64,000 nucleotides of DNA from Candidatus Leptovillus affinis (lineage in GTDB: Bacteria > Chloroflexota > Anaerolineae > Promineifilales > Promineifilaceae), in NCBI GenBank assembly GCA_016705235.1, contig JADIYP010000002.1:62001-126000 (forward strand), read 5' to 3'. The translations under genes and the position numbers were made by a program. Shown here in pieces: positions 56,901 to 64,000 of this stretch. The number at the start of each line of letters is the position of its first letter. Position 1 is the first letter of the stretch. The notes below the pieces were generated by a model. It had not been told where the DNA came from and did not search any database. It worked only from the letters and a program-made list of their open reading frames with translations.

Positions 56901-58098
56901 AAATGTCGTAGTCGGGAGCGCGCATGGCCAGGCGGGCGGCTATGTTGACCACATCGCCAATCGCGCCATATTCGCAGCGCGCCTTGCCACCGCGCAAACC
57001 GGCCCACACCACGCCGTTGGCTACGCCGGCGCGCCAGGGCACGGCCGTTGGCCCGCTGTCAGGCCCAAACGTTTGTTTGAGGGCAAGCAAAAACGAAAGC
57101 GCCCGGTCGGTATTGTTTTCGTAGCTGCTGGGCAAACCAAACCAGATGACCAGATACCCACCGGGGATACTAAAATCGACCTGGCTGAAGTCGCCGCCAT
57201 ATGTTTCGGCCAGTTGGAGAACGGCCGTCACAAATTCATGCAGCCTCTCGGTTTCATCGGGCGGCGTGAAGGCGATAAATACCGGGGTGGCCTGCCGAAA
57301 TTCGGCCTGCGTATGCCACAACCACTCCAGTGAGGACAGAAAAGGGCGTATATCGTCGAGGGAAAATTTGGGCAGCGGCGGGGCGGTAAACGGCCGTGCG
57401 CGCTGCCGGGGAATGACGCACACATTGTCGGTTTCGCCAAGCGGTCGGATTTGCGCCTGGCCCTGGATCAAGGGCAACATGGATGGGTCGGCAACGGCAT
57501 CGCCAGAGGCGGCCAACGCCTGCGCGCACACGGCCTGGGTGATGGCTGGACCGCGAAAATAATAGGTGTAACGGCCGTTTCCCCCCGGAATCCCCCACGC
57601 CACGTCGCCAAACGCAAGTCCCACCTTCACGCCAATGGCAAAATCGCCATACGGCGTCTGAAAGGTGCGTACGCCGCGCAACCCATTCGCCGCATCCGAA
57701 AAATAACGCTGGATAAAATCAACAACTTGCAAGGCGCGGGCTGCCGCCATTTGGGCCATCGAACGATCAAGTTGGTCGTCAGCCTGGGGAAAAATGGCGG
57801 CGAAGGCGTCGCCGGCAAACAAGGGAATGATGCCGCCGCAAGCCGCCACCTGGGAAACCATCGGATCGAAGATGGCCATCACCACGTCGCTCAACGCTTC
57901 AGCGCCGCCTTTTTGGTGGGAACCTCCTGTCAGGTGCCCCATCAACGATTCGGTCAGAGGGGTAAAACCAGAAATATCGACAAATAAGACAACGGCGCGC
58001 ATGTGGCCTGCGCGCCGATTCTGGGCGAATTGTTCGCTGATGAAGGCTGGAATCAGGCTGCCGATTGGTCCGAATTGCATTCGTTCTTCCCAGGTCAT
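53935..58098 (-). CDS. Soluble-adenylyl-cyclase-like protein: two class III cyclase domains, AAA ATPase, TPR
   Basis: 1387 residues from the ATG at 58098 (a TTG at 58104 is also open). The first cyclase domain (about 33-230) has both metal-binding Asp, Asp41 in 'VLFVDISGFTPL' and Asp97 in 'IPLFAGDAFA', but lacks the Asn-Arg pair. The second (about 270-440) lacks the metal Asp and retains Asn385/Arg389 in 'GDVVNIAARL'. Together they could form one active site, as in mammalian soluble adenylyl cyclase, which has the same order of domains. Then come an AAA/STAND ATPase with Walker A 'GEAGIGKS' (Lys487), a low-complexity 'MAPQT' repeat (about 790-820), and a long TPR region. Substrate (ATP or other) is inference. 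Confidence 0.85.
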   Translation of the reverse strand: MTWEERMQFGPIGSLIPAFISEQFAQNRRAGHMRAVVLFVDISGFTPLTESLMGHLTGGSHQKGGAEALSDVVMAIFDPMVSQVAACGGIIPLFAGDAFAAIFPQADDQLDRSMAQMAAARALQVVDFIQRYFSDAANGLRGVRTFQTPYGDFAIGVKVGLAFGDVAWGIPGGNGRYTYYFRGPAITQAVCAQALAASGDAVADPSMLPLIQGQAQIRPLGETDNVCVIPRQRARPFTAPPLPKFSLDDIRPFLSSLEWLWHTQAEFRQATPVFIAFTPPDETERLHEFVTAVLQLAETYGGDFSQVDFSIPGGYLVIWFGLPSSYENNTDRALSFLLALKQTFGPDSGPTAVPWRAGVANGVVWAGLRGGKARCEYGAIGDVVNIAARLAMRAPDYDIWTTHAVYITGQSAFSFADFGQIPLKGKRHQLAVYRVLQPKRPTTGLQLDRHFWGRAKEMQRLQEFVKPIFNSQFAGVFYLDGEAGIGKSYLLAEFSRHIRRAQSVFVANCPSDEVLQTSLNPFRAFLADYFLQQPANSFAQNKQKFDQTLDLLSHRLQMEGETAVTIHQELWRSRSFLAALLNLEWPDSLYAALEPKLRFENTRLALKNFLKAISLIQPVILVLKNAHWLDLDSQQILPYLLREMADYPLAVLVEGRYGTGGAAIRLELGPEVPTAEVGLDYLSVYEVGLMAAQIIEGELAPTAVHFIHQKTNGNPLFIEHLVLSMCEQRMLLIDEVSGEYNLSQTAVDSVPETLQAVLISRLDRLSPEVRRLVQVAAVLGPVFDVPVLAAMAPQTGMAPQTVMVQPAAIAPQTAMAPPVERSLPEQLAEAELAQIWTAVAPNRYAFSHALLRDAAYHMQLPSRLSYLHGQTAVALETVYAANLSPRYADLAYHWRRAKNDAKEYHYVILAGRDAEANYANQQAVDYYSRALELLPTDQDTMRHTLNLAREHLYDLLGERERQFEDLSSMAEQLPPLGNLHQRAELALRLSRFAEVTGDYSAVKGAVQIALSLAQQAADPVLEANCYQQLGNIFYRLDEYKQAVLITRRALKLAQQLEARDIEAKCLRVLASVAWKHSHFARASTFLRKALALDRAAGIRIGEGETLNKLGLVAENSHHYETAVNYYAQALAIFRMTGDRWSQSIALGNLGYLYARVGLYELGRAHFEQDLAICREIDDRRGQCWTTGNLSLLYSRVGDFRQGWQLALQALSLADSLKNESLRGYALGYLGRAYTGLGQWDRATAVYQQSLAIRRKAHDQFLVLEALANLAYLAMLQGDLAAAQNWLTGVLVYSQNETIDRVEEPVRLYWICFQVLQAAGHPDAGEILQETFGRIQKLSAGIKSPEWREAFLNGIDVHREIILWWRDGSPVAQNSRSYGRNNTLRTPG
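55648..55735. repeat. Short in-gene tandem repeats coding for MAPQT-like units
   Basis: Copies of a unit close to GGGGCCATCGCCGTCTGC occur four to five times with variation inside the cyclase-ATPase gene, coding for Ala-Pro-Gln-Thr-Met-type repeats between its ATPase and TPR parts. It is probably a flexible linker that varies in length. Confidence 0.65.
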
Positions 58099-58189
58099 CC
58101 CCAAAACCTATATGAGCAAATCATACCAAAACGGATGATTATCCTGCAACTATTTTGGTTCTTCAAGGAGTCAGGGGGTTGACTGCTCC

Positions 58190-58249
58190 TGACGCGTGAA
58201 GCGTGATGCGTGCCCAGAGAGGTTTCACGCATCACGTATCACGCATCAG
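58190..58249. repeat. Second heptamer hairpin (GCGTGAT-type)
   Basis: GACGCGTGAAGCGTGATGCGTG is followed by the inverted TCACGCATCACGTATCACGCATC. It shares the heptamer of the array at 3656 and also folds into a long stem. It lies upstream of the cyclase gene and downstream of the ABC transporter operon. Confidence 0.75.
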
Positions 58250-58318
58250 ACCAAACCCCATGAAATCCCAAAGACCCCTATTCCCCTGACGCGGGTGCTG
58301 TGGCAATGGGGGAATGCA

Positions 58319-58371
58319 AAACGGCCGTTTCCCCGCCTGAACGCTAAAAATCAGGGAGGAAACGGCCGTTT
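58319..58371 (-). terminator. Long hairpin with ACGGCCGT arms after the ABC operon
   Basis: AAACGGCCGTTT occurs at 58319-58330 and 58360-58371 and can pair over 12 bp, extended by the imperfect inner match CCCCGCCTGA/TCAGGGAGG. On the minus strand the outer stem is followed by TTTTGC. It lies 24 bases after the permease stop and is the likely operon terminator. Confidence 0.7.
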
Positions 58372-58394
58372 CTTGTAGATCAATCGAATCGGCG

Positions 58395-59576
58395 TTAGCT
58401 TCTGTTTCGCGTGGCTACGTCAAAAATAACGGCCGCCGCCAGCACCACACCGCGCACCATATACTGGTAAGAAATACCGATACTCATCAGGTTCATACCG
58501 CTGGTCAGCGACGCCATCACCAGCGCGCCAATCAACGCGCCGGTCACCTTGCCCACGCCGCCAGCCGCCGATACACCGCCCACAAAGGCCGCCGCAATCG
58601 CGTCCAACTCAAACAGCGTTCCGGCCGTCGTCGTCGCCGATTGCAAACGGGAGGCAAACAAAATGCCCGACAGCGCCGACAGCATGCCCATTTGGCCAAA
58701 CACCACATAAGTGATGTTCTTCACATTGACGCCGCTTAATTCGGCCGCTTCCGGATTACCGCCAACCGCGTAAATGTGCCGCCCCAGCACCGTCCTCGTC
58801 GTCACAAAATGGTACAACGCCACCACCAGCAGCATCACCACCACCGTCCACGAGAGGCCGTTATAGCCGGCCAATACCCAGGTCATCCCGCCGACAATCG
58901 CCGAAACGAAGAAAAGCTTCAACACAAACACGTTCATCGGCAACACTTCAAAATCGTACGCCTGTTTTTTGCGACGGCCGTTTAACTCGCCAATAATGTA
59001 CATAACAATAGCCGCCAAACCCAAAAGCAGCGTCAATTTATGAATTTCTGGCCAAAACCCAAGTCCCGGAATGTCTGGAATGTAGCCATTGCCAATCGCG
59101 TTAAACGTATCATTAGGGATGATGATCGTGCCCGTTTTCTCGGTCACAACCAGGATGGCGCCGCGATAAATAAGCCAGCCAGCCAGGGTAGCCACAAAGG
59201 CCGGAATGCCCATTCTGGCTACCAAAAAACCAGGGATAAAGCCCAACAATAAGCCCAGCACTAGGACGGCCGGCAGCACCAAGAGCACAGGCCAGCCCCA
59301 AAACACCAGGGCAATCGCCGCCACTGCGCCCAGGAACCCCGCCAAAAAGCCCACCGACAAATCAATATGCCGGATAACTATGACCAGGGTCATGCCAACG
59401 CCTAAAACAGCAATGTACCCTGTCTGGTTCAGCAGGTTACTGATATTTCGGGAGGAAACAAAAATCCCATCCGTCAAAATCGCAAATATTACCCAGATGA
59501 CGAACAAGGCGATAAACATACCGTATTCGCGGATATTTTGTTTTAACACTTTTTGTAAATCTTTGATGAAGGACAT
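58395..59576 (-). CDS. Monosaccharide ABC transporter permease
   Basis: 393 residues from the ATG at 59576, which has AGGAG before it; the frame continues to 59648 into the ATPase gene but lacks a site. About ten hydrophobic helices, with the family's 'GVGMTLVIVIRHIDLSVGFL' (helix 3), 'AAIALVFWGWPVLLVLPAVL', and near the end 'AIAAAFVGGVSAAGGVGKVT'. This is the XylH/GguB branch of sugar ABC permeases; it forms the channel for the sugar delivered by the binding protein. It is the last gene of the operon, ten bases after the ATPase. One ACGGCCGT motif (58974-58981) lies in it. Confidence 0.92.
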   Translation of the reverse strand: MSFIKDLQKVLKQNIREYGMFIALFVIWVIFAILTDGIFVSSRNISNLLNQTGYIAVLGVGMTLVIVIRHIDLSVGFLAGFLGAVAAIALVFWGWPVLLVLPAVLVLGLLLGFIPGFLVARMGIPAFVATLAGWLIYRGAILVVTEKTGTIIIPNDTFNAIGNGYIPDIPGLGFWPEIHKLTLLLGLAAIVMYIIGELNGRRKKQAYDFEVLPMNVFVLKLFFVSAIVGGMTWVLAGYNGLSWTVVVMLLVVALYHFVTTRTVLGRHIYAVGGNPEAAELSGVNVKNITYVVFGQMGMLSALSGILFASRLQSATTTAGTLFELDAIAAAFVGGVSAAGGVGKVTGALIGALVMASLTSGMNLMSIGISYQYMVRGVVLAAAVIFDVATRNRS

Positions 59577-59586
59577 GCCAATCTCC

Positions 59587-61113
59587 TTAGTGCATTGTAG
59601 CCAGATGCATGATTTTTTCTTGAGTTGCTTCCTCAACTGGCAGTTCACCTGTTATTTTACCGGCGGAAACAACATATACCCTATCACTCATACCCAAAAT
59701 CTCCGGTAGTTCGGAGGAAATCATGATGATGCTCATGCCCTGTTCCACAAGTCTGTTCATGATTGTATAAATCTCAAATTTCGCGCCAACGTCAATACCC
59801 CGCGTCGGTTCGTCTAAAATCAACACATCCGGCTTCACAAAAAGCCATTTCGCCAGAGACACCTTTTGCTGGTTGCCACCGCTCAGATTCAATACCTTTT
59901 GTTCAATGCTGGGAGTCTTGATGTTGAGAGAAACCCTATACTCATTGGCGATTTTAATTTCAGCATTTTCATCAACGACCCCGCGATTGGCAATTTCCTG
60001 CAAATTGGCTAAGGTGATATTGTGCATCACATCCTGGATCAAGATAAGGCCGTTTTTCTTTCGATCTTCCGATACATAAGCCACCCCGGCGGCAATTGCT
60101 TCGTGCGGGTGCTTAAACTGCTTTGCTTCGCCGTGAAGGTACAATTCGCCCTTCACATGGTAGCCTTCTGGGTTGCCAAAAATACTCAAGGCCAATTCGG
60201 TGCGCCCAGACCCCATCAGGCCGGAGAAGCCAACAATTTCGCCTTTTCTGACAACAAAATTATTGTCCTCCAGAATGTCTCGCTCTCGCGCCGGGTCAAA
60301 GGCATTCCAGTTTTTAACTTCCAGCACAACCTCATCGGAACGTACATGGTCTCTGCGCGGATAAATATTGTCGATTTCACGGCCGACCATGTGCTTGATC
60401 AGCGCGTTTTCTGTGATTTCACCCCTGGCTGCGCTCAACGTGCAGATGGTTTTACCGTCTCGCAGCACCGTAACAGAATCTGAAATGTCGATGACTTCTT
60501 TCAGCTTGTGGGTGATCATGACGCAGGTAACGCCATTATGTTTTAGTTCGCGCAACAAAGATAACAAGTTATCCGAGTCATCTTCATTGAGGGCGGATGT
60601 GGGTTCGTCTAAAATCAGCAGCTTGACATCTTTGCTGAGGGCTTTGGCAATTTCTACCAACTGCTGCTTGCCCACGCCGAGTTCCCGGACTTTTGCCGCC
60701 GGATTGACGTTGAGCTTCACCATTTTAATCATTCGATTGGCTTGTTTGATGGTTTCGTTCCAATCGACCATGCCTCTGCCATGAATTTCGTGGCCTAAGA
60801 AAATGTTTTCGTACACCGACATGTCGGGAATAAGCGCCAGCTCCTGGTAAATGATGCTGATGCCCGCCCGTTCACTGTCACGAATGCCGCCAAACTGTTG
60901 GATTTCCCCATCGAACAGAATATCACCGGAGTAAGCGCCATGTGGATATACGCCGCTTAAAACTTTCATGAGGGTGGATTTACCGGCGCCGTTTTCACCA
61001 ACCAGACAGTGGATTTCCCCTTGAGCGACTTGGAAGCTAACATTGTCCAAAGCTTTTACGCCGGGGAATTCCTTGGAAATATTTTTCATTTCTAAGATGG
61101 GAGAGTTGTTCAT
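59587..61113 (-). CDS. Monosaccharide ABC transporter ATPase (two nucleotide-binding domains)
   Basis: 508 residues from the ATG at 61113; six further codons upstream are open but GGAG is better placed for 61113. The first domain has Walker A 'GENGAGKSTLMKVLSG', a weak signature 'GVGKQQLVEIAKAL' and Walker B 'LLILDEPTSALNE'. The second has a degenerate Walker A ('GLMGSGRTELALS'), a full signature 'LSGGNQQKVSLAKW' and Walker B 'VLILDEPTRGIDVG'. This pattern is usual for the XylG/MglA/GguA group. It drives uptake with the permease. No ACGGCCGT motif occurs in 1.5 kb. Confidence 0.95.
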   Translation of the reverse strand: MNNSPILEMKNISKEFPGVKALDNVSFQVAQGEIHCLVGENGAGKSTLMKVLSGVYPHGAYSGDILFDGEIQQFGGIRDSERAGISIIYQELALIPDMSVYENIFLGHEIHGRGMVDWNETIKQANRMIKMVKLNVNPAAKVRELGVGKQQLVEIAKALSKDVKLLILDEPTSALNEDDSDNLLSLLRELKHNGVTCVMITHKLKEVIDISDSVTVLRDGKTICTLSAARGEITENALIKHMVGREIDNIYPRRDHVRSDEVVLEVKNWNAFDPARERDILEDNNFVVRKGEIVGFSGLMGSGRTELALSIFGNPEGYHVKGELYLHGEAKQFKHPHEAIAAGVAYVSEDRKKNGLILIQDVMHNITLANLQEIANRGVVDENAEIKIANEYRVSLNIKTPSIEQKVLNLSGGNQQKVSLAKWLFVKPDVLILDEPTRGIDVGAKFEIYTIMNRLVEQGMSIIMISSELPEILGMSDRVYVVSAGKITGELPVEEATQEKIMHLATMH

Positions 61114-61142
61114 ATTTAGCTCTGGCTCCAAACGAGATACGG

Positions 61143-61180
61143 GCAGGGGTGGTAACGGCCGTAACCCTTACCACCCCTGC
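61143..61180 (-). promoter_or_regulatory. Intercistronic stem-loop between binding protein and ATPase genes
   Basis: GCAGGGGTGGTAA (61143-61155) and TTACCACCCCTGC (61168-61180) are perfect complements. No T-run follows on the minus strand, so it probably protects the binding protein mRNA end and lowers expression of downstream genes, as often seen in ABC operons. An ACGGCCGT lies at the stem-loop edge. Confidence 0.7.
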
Positions 61181-61199
61181 CTACTGAATTACTTACAAG

Positions 61200-63413
61200 T
61201 TACGGCAGGCCGGTGAAATCACTGGCGCTGTAATAACCGGAATCGATCAAAACAGAGACCAGATTGGCTTGGTCAACCGTCACCACCGGGGATTGAATCG
61301 CCGGAACGTCTTTGACGCCGTTGTTGTAGGAGCCGGAAGCGGTCGGTGCATTGCCCTGCAGCAGCGCAATCGCCGCATTGATGGCATCATCGACAAGCGT
61401 GCGCACGTCTTTGAAGACCGTCATGGATTGCCGGCCATCAATGATGTATTGCACAGAGGCTTTTTCGGCGTCCTGTCCAGTCACCAGGAAGCTGGTAACG
61501 TCGCTGTCGGCGGCAAAAGCGTCGGCAATGGCGCGAGCCGTGCCGTCGTTCGGGGCCAAAATGAAGACATCGCCTTTGTCTTCGGCCGTGGCAACCGTCA
61601 GGTTGGCTTCAGCCAGGTTTTTGGCGGTGTTGAAGTCCCAGTTGGTCGTGATCTGGCCAATGATTTTGGCTTGTTCGTCACGAGTCAGTTCGGCTTTGTC
61701 CATCAAACCGACTGCTTCGCTGGAGTTTTTCACGACAAACGTGCCGTCGGCAATCTTGGGCTGCAAGACTTTCCAGGCGCCTTCGAAGAAGATGAAGGCG
61801 TTGTTGTCGGACGCTGCGCCAGCATACAGGAACAGCGGGTTGCCGGTGCCGGTGGCGTTGTCAACCAGGAACTGCGCCTGCTGCGCGCCCACGGCCAGGC
61901 TGTCGAAGGTGACATAGTAATCAACTGCGTCGGTTTCGCGGATCAGACGGTCGTAGGAGATGACCTTAACGCCAGCGGCTTGCGCTGCTTCAGCGGCGGC
62001 GGCAGCGGCCGTGCCATCCTGGGGCGTGATGATCAAAACTTGTACGCCTTTGGTGATCAGGTCTTCGACGTTGGCTTTTTCTTTCGCCGAGTCGCCCTGG
62101 CTGAAGAGGATTTCTACGTCATAACCGGCGGCGGCTAAGGCTTCCTTGAAGCGGGTTTCGTCTTGAACCCAACGGGGTTCGTCTTTGGTCGGCAGAACGA
62201 TGCCAACTTTGCCGGTGATTTCGGCCGGCGCAGAGCCGCTGCCCAACGCATCCAAACCGGTGAAGTCGCTGGCGCTGTAATAACCGGAATCGATCAAAAC
62301 AGAGACCACATTGGCTTGGTCAACCGTCACCACCGGGGATTGAATCGCCGGAACGTCTTTGACGCCGTTGTTGTAGGAGCCGGAAGCGGTCGGTGCATTG
62401 CCTTCTAACAAGGCAACGGCGGCATTGATGGCGTCATCGACGAGCGTGCGCACGTCTTTGAAGACTGTCATGGATTGCTTGCCATCGATGATGTATTGCA
62501 CAGAGGCTTTTTCGGCGTCCTGTCCAGTCACCAGGAAGCTGGTAACGTCGCTGTCGGCGGCAAAAGCGTCGGCAATGGCGCGAGCCGTGCCGTCGTTCGG
62601 GGCCAAAATGAAGACGTCGCCTTTGTCTTCGGCCGTGGTGGCTGTCAGGTTAGCTTCAGCCAGGTTTTTGGCGGTGTTGAAGTCCCAGTTGGTCGTGATC
62701 TGGCCAATGATTTTGGCTTGTTCGTCACGAGTCAGTTCGGCTTTGTCCATCAAACCGACTGCTTCGCTGGAGTTTTTCACGACAAACGTGCCGTCGGCAA
62801 TCTTGGGCTGCAAGACTTTCCAGGCGCCTTCGAAGAAGATGAAGGCGTTGTTGTCGGACGCTGCGCCAGCATACAGGAACAGCGGGTTGCCGGTGCCGGT
62901 GGCGTTGTCAACCAGGAACTGCGCCTGCTGCGCGCCCACGGCCAGGCTGTCGAAGGTGACATAGTAATCAACTGCGTCGGTTTCGCGGATCAGACGGTCG
63001 TAGGAGATGACCTTGACGCCAGCGGCTTGCGCTGCTTCAGCGGCGGCGGCAGCGGCCGTGCCGTCCTGGGGCGTGATGATCAAAACTTGTACGCCTTTGG
63101 TGATCAGGTCTTCGACGTTGGCTTTTTCTTTCGCCGAGTCGCCCTGGCTGAAAAGGATTTCTACGTCATAACCGGCGGCGGCTAAGGCTTCCTTGAAGCG
63201 GGTTTCGTCTTGAACCCAACGGGGTTCGTCTTTGGTCGGCAGAACGATGCCAACTTTGCCGGCTACGGCAGCGGCCGTTTCGGACGTGGCGGCAGGTTCG
63301 GCGGCGGATTCGTTGGAATCGGTTGTATCTGTTGTGCCTGAACCACAGGCAGCCAACACCGCGACCAACGCCAGCAGTGCGAGCATCATCATGAACCAAT
63401 TTTTCTTAAACAT
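61200..63413 (-). CDS. Sugar-binding lipoprotein with tandemly duplicated binding domain
   Basis: 737 residues, twice the usual length. A lipoprotein signal ends in 'LVAVLAAC' (Cys23), then an acidic Ser/Thr linker. Residues about 52-386 and 401-735 are two copies of one sugar-binding domain of the ChvE/XylF type ('GKVGIVLPTKDEPRWVQDET', 'VISYDRLIRETDAVDYYVTF', 'FILAPNDGTARAIADAFAAD'), differing at about six residues. At DNA level the copies (61210-62215 and 62257-63262) are offset by exactly 1047 bp. A 14-residue linker joins them. The protein delivers a monosaccharide to the permease. The operon-first position and AAGGAGAAGGAAAG before the ATG suggest high expression. No ACGGCCGT motif is present. 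Confidence 0.93.
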   Translation of the reverse strand: MFKKNWFMMMLALLALVAVLAACGSGTTDTTDSNESAAEPAATSETAAAVAGKVGIVLPTKDEPRWVQDETRFKEALAAAGYDVEILFSQGDSAKEKANVEDLITKGVQVLIITPQDGTAAAAAAEAAQAAGVKVISYDRLIRETDAVDYYVTFDSLAVGAQQAQFLVDNATGTGNPLFLYAGAASDNNAFIFFEGAWKVLQPKIADGTFVVKNSSEAVGLMDKAELTRDEQAKIIGQITTNWDFNTAKNLAEANLTATTAEDKGDVFILAPNDGTARAIADAFAADSDVTSFLVTGQDAEKASVQYIIDGKQSMTVFKDVRTLVDDAINAAVALLEGNAPTASGSYNNGVKDVPAIQSPVVTVDQANVVSVLIDSGYYSASDFTGLDALGSGSAPAEITGKVGIVLPTKDEPRWVQDETRFKEALAAAGYDVEILFSQGDSAKEKANVEDLITKGVQVLIITPQDGTAAAAAAEAAQAAGVKVISYDRLIRETDAVDYYVTFDSLAVGAQQAQFLVDNATGTGNPLFLYAGAASDNNAFIFFEGAWKVLQPKIADGTFVVKNSSEAVGLMDKAELTRDEQAKIIGQITTNWDFNTAKNLAEANLTVATAEDKGDVFILAPNDGTARAIADAFAADSDVTSFLVTGQDAEKASVQYIIDGRQSMTVFKDVRTLVDDAINAAIALLQGNAPTASGSYNNGVKDVPAIQSPVVTVDQANLVSVLIDSGYYSASDFTGLP
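61210..63262. repeat. 1006-bp in-frame tandem duplication (two copies, offset 1047 bp)
   Basis: Block 61210-62215 repeats at 62257-63262 with about 27 differences by eye (about 97% identity), clustered near the low-coordinate end. A 41-bp non-repeated linker (62216-62256) separates them. Both copies keep the frame, so the event produced a two-domain binding protein. Confidence 0.92.
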
Positions 63414-63892
63414 CTTTCCTTCTCCTTAACTTTTTTTCTTAGATGTAGGGTTGAAATAAAACACGGCAAAATGATTTTTCAATAGGCGTTACCTCCTCTT
63501 AGAGTAGTCTGGATATCAGGTATGTTTGGTGATCTGAGACTCTGGTGTTTTTCCTTCTGAGAGCTTCAGGTAAACATCGGTTTTGGAATCGCCTGGAAAT
63601 GTGGAGCGGTCATGAAGTTTTTGTCGCGTTCAGACAGTTACAGGCGTTCTGAATCGTAAAAAGAAGGGTCGGTGTCAGGTTTAAACTGCGTTAAACCATC
63701 GTGGGGCTTCGAGATTCAGTTTTTAGGGAAATAGTTCAAACGCTTCTTTTCTTGCTGGTGGAAATGGGCAGCAGAAGCTACGGGTATGATAATCTATAAT
63801 ACAACTTTAATGTTACCCCTGCTACCCCCATGCTAGATAGGGGAAACCCCCTAATTTGGGGTGAGATAAGGGGGATGGGCGGAAAACGGCCG
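63414..63892. other. Intergenic region, 479 bp, upstream of the ABC operon
   Basis: The region is AT-rich. A weak candidate promoter on the minus strand is TTGAAA (63482-63477) with a T-rich -10 region about 17 bases on. The leader from there would be about 50 bases. Further up there are TATAAT-like words near 63795-63800 without a matching -35 box and a small TAGGGG/CCCCTA hairpin near 63840-63852. No gene, RNA or repeat was recognised. Confidence 0.5.
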
Positions 63893-64000
63893 TTATCCCC
63901 ACTCCACTTCTAAATGTTTATGCCTCGGACGGGGGTGGGGAATCTCCACCTGGATTTGCAGCCCGCCTGATGGTTGATTGCCAAAATCAATCCGCCCACC
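63893..64000 (-). CDS. Sensor histidine kinase, C-terminal end (cut by window edge)
   Basis: The last 35 codons are visible. 'GGRIDFGNQPSGGLQIQVEI' followed by PHPRPR matches the final strand of a HATPase_c domain, of the type 'GG.(V/I).(F/I)xSxPGxGTxVxVxIP' in NarL-partner (HisKA_3) kinases. The stop is TAA at 63895-63893. Nothing else of the protein is in the window; the ABC operon begins about 480 bases downstream on the same strand, so this kinase could regulate it, which is speculation. Confidence 0.65.
   Translation of the reverse strand, partial: GGRIDFGNQPSGGLQIQVEIPHPRPRHKHLEVEWG

Noticed and set aside
61269..62138. 289- and 236-codon frames antisense to the binding protein (also at 62475-63185)
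   Set aside because: They occur twice only because the underlying domain is duplicated; composition is that of a reverse-strand shadow.
63795..63800. TATAAT as promoter of the ABC operon or of an upstream gene
   Set aside because: It is on the plus strand, has no matching -35 box and no plus-strand gene follows within the window.
1..64000. tRNA, rRNA and prophage genes
   Set aside because: Intergenic regions were read for tRNA-like cloverleaf ends and rRNA words and nothing convincing was seen; no phage structural, integrase or lysis genes are present. A dedicated tRNA search could still find one.

Overview
The window reads as a bacterial chromosome segment, most probably from an uncultured Chloroflexota (Anaerolineae or Ardenticatenia type). 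The reasons are very long proteins built from tandem GAF domains, a cyclase-AAA-TPR signalling protein, secreted proteins with Thr/Pro-rich linkers and 'YLP/FLP' tags, moderately high GC, and a Chloroflexota-like mixture of glycosyltransferases, a PIG-L deacetylase, an S8 protease and a GH13 enzyme. This placement is inference from content; no rRNA or other marker gene is present. About 145 copies (hand count) of the palindrome ACGGCCGT are spread through the window.

Layout: 1-958 (minus) holds the start of a GNAT gene coupled to a YhhN-type membrane protein. 959-1451 is a nested repeat: a 185-bp MITE inserted into a palindromic element that has an uninterrupted copy at 45 kb. 1452-3623 (plus) encodes a COG4091 dehydrogenase-like protein and a GT2 enzyme. 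3755-13510 (minus) is a beta-helix lipoprotein and a Wzx/Wzy exopolysaccharide cluster: initiating sugar transferase, GT4, Wzz, Wzx, Wzy, GT4, GT4. 13907-14779 (minus) is a membrane protein with a degenerate GGDEF domain. 15205-22143 (plus) holds a large S8 protease, a receiver, a YbaK-type deacylase and a GH13 enzyme.

22304-33174 (plus) is the most unusual block: two single receivers, a membrane multi-GAF protein without a kinase, a multi-GAF histidine kinase, a threonine-synthase-type PLP enzyme fused to a complete receiver domain, and a receiver-histidine kinase, followed by an EamA transporter. The block has several phospho-signalling parts but no DNA-binding output, so the fused enzyme is the obvious candidate target.

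34352-36938 (plus) has a FemAB/CelD-like acetyltransferase, a GT4 and a broken CPXCG gene with a small MITE at its 3' end. 37070-38785 (minus) is serS with a sigma-70 promoter and a T-box leader. 38789-43357 (minus) holds a Cas4-like nuclease split over two genes, then PIG-L, VOC, FMN reductase, pirin and YceI genes; yceI has a promoter with two candidate TetR operators, and tetR is divergent (43521). 44277-49647 has an SDR protein, a HAD phosphatase, a glycoside hydrolase broken by a 13-bp tandem duplication, and a sensor kinase. 49840-53971 (plus) is GNAT, lipoprotein, CAP-domain and alcohol dehydrogenase genes. 53935-58098 (minus) is a protein with the layout of soluble adenylyl cyclase. 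58395-63413 (minus) is a monosaccharide ABC transporter whose binding protein is a near-identical in-frame tandem duplication; this operon almost lacks the ACGGCCGT motif. The window ends inside a histidine kinase gene (minus).

Several genes have a -10 box 7-8 bp before the ATG, which predicts leaderless mRNAs. All assignments come from reading the sequence; no database search was run.
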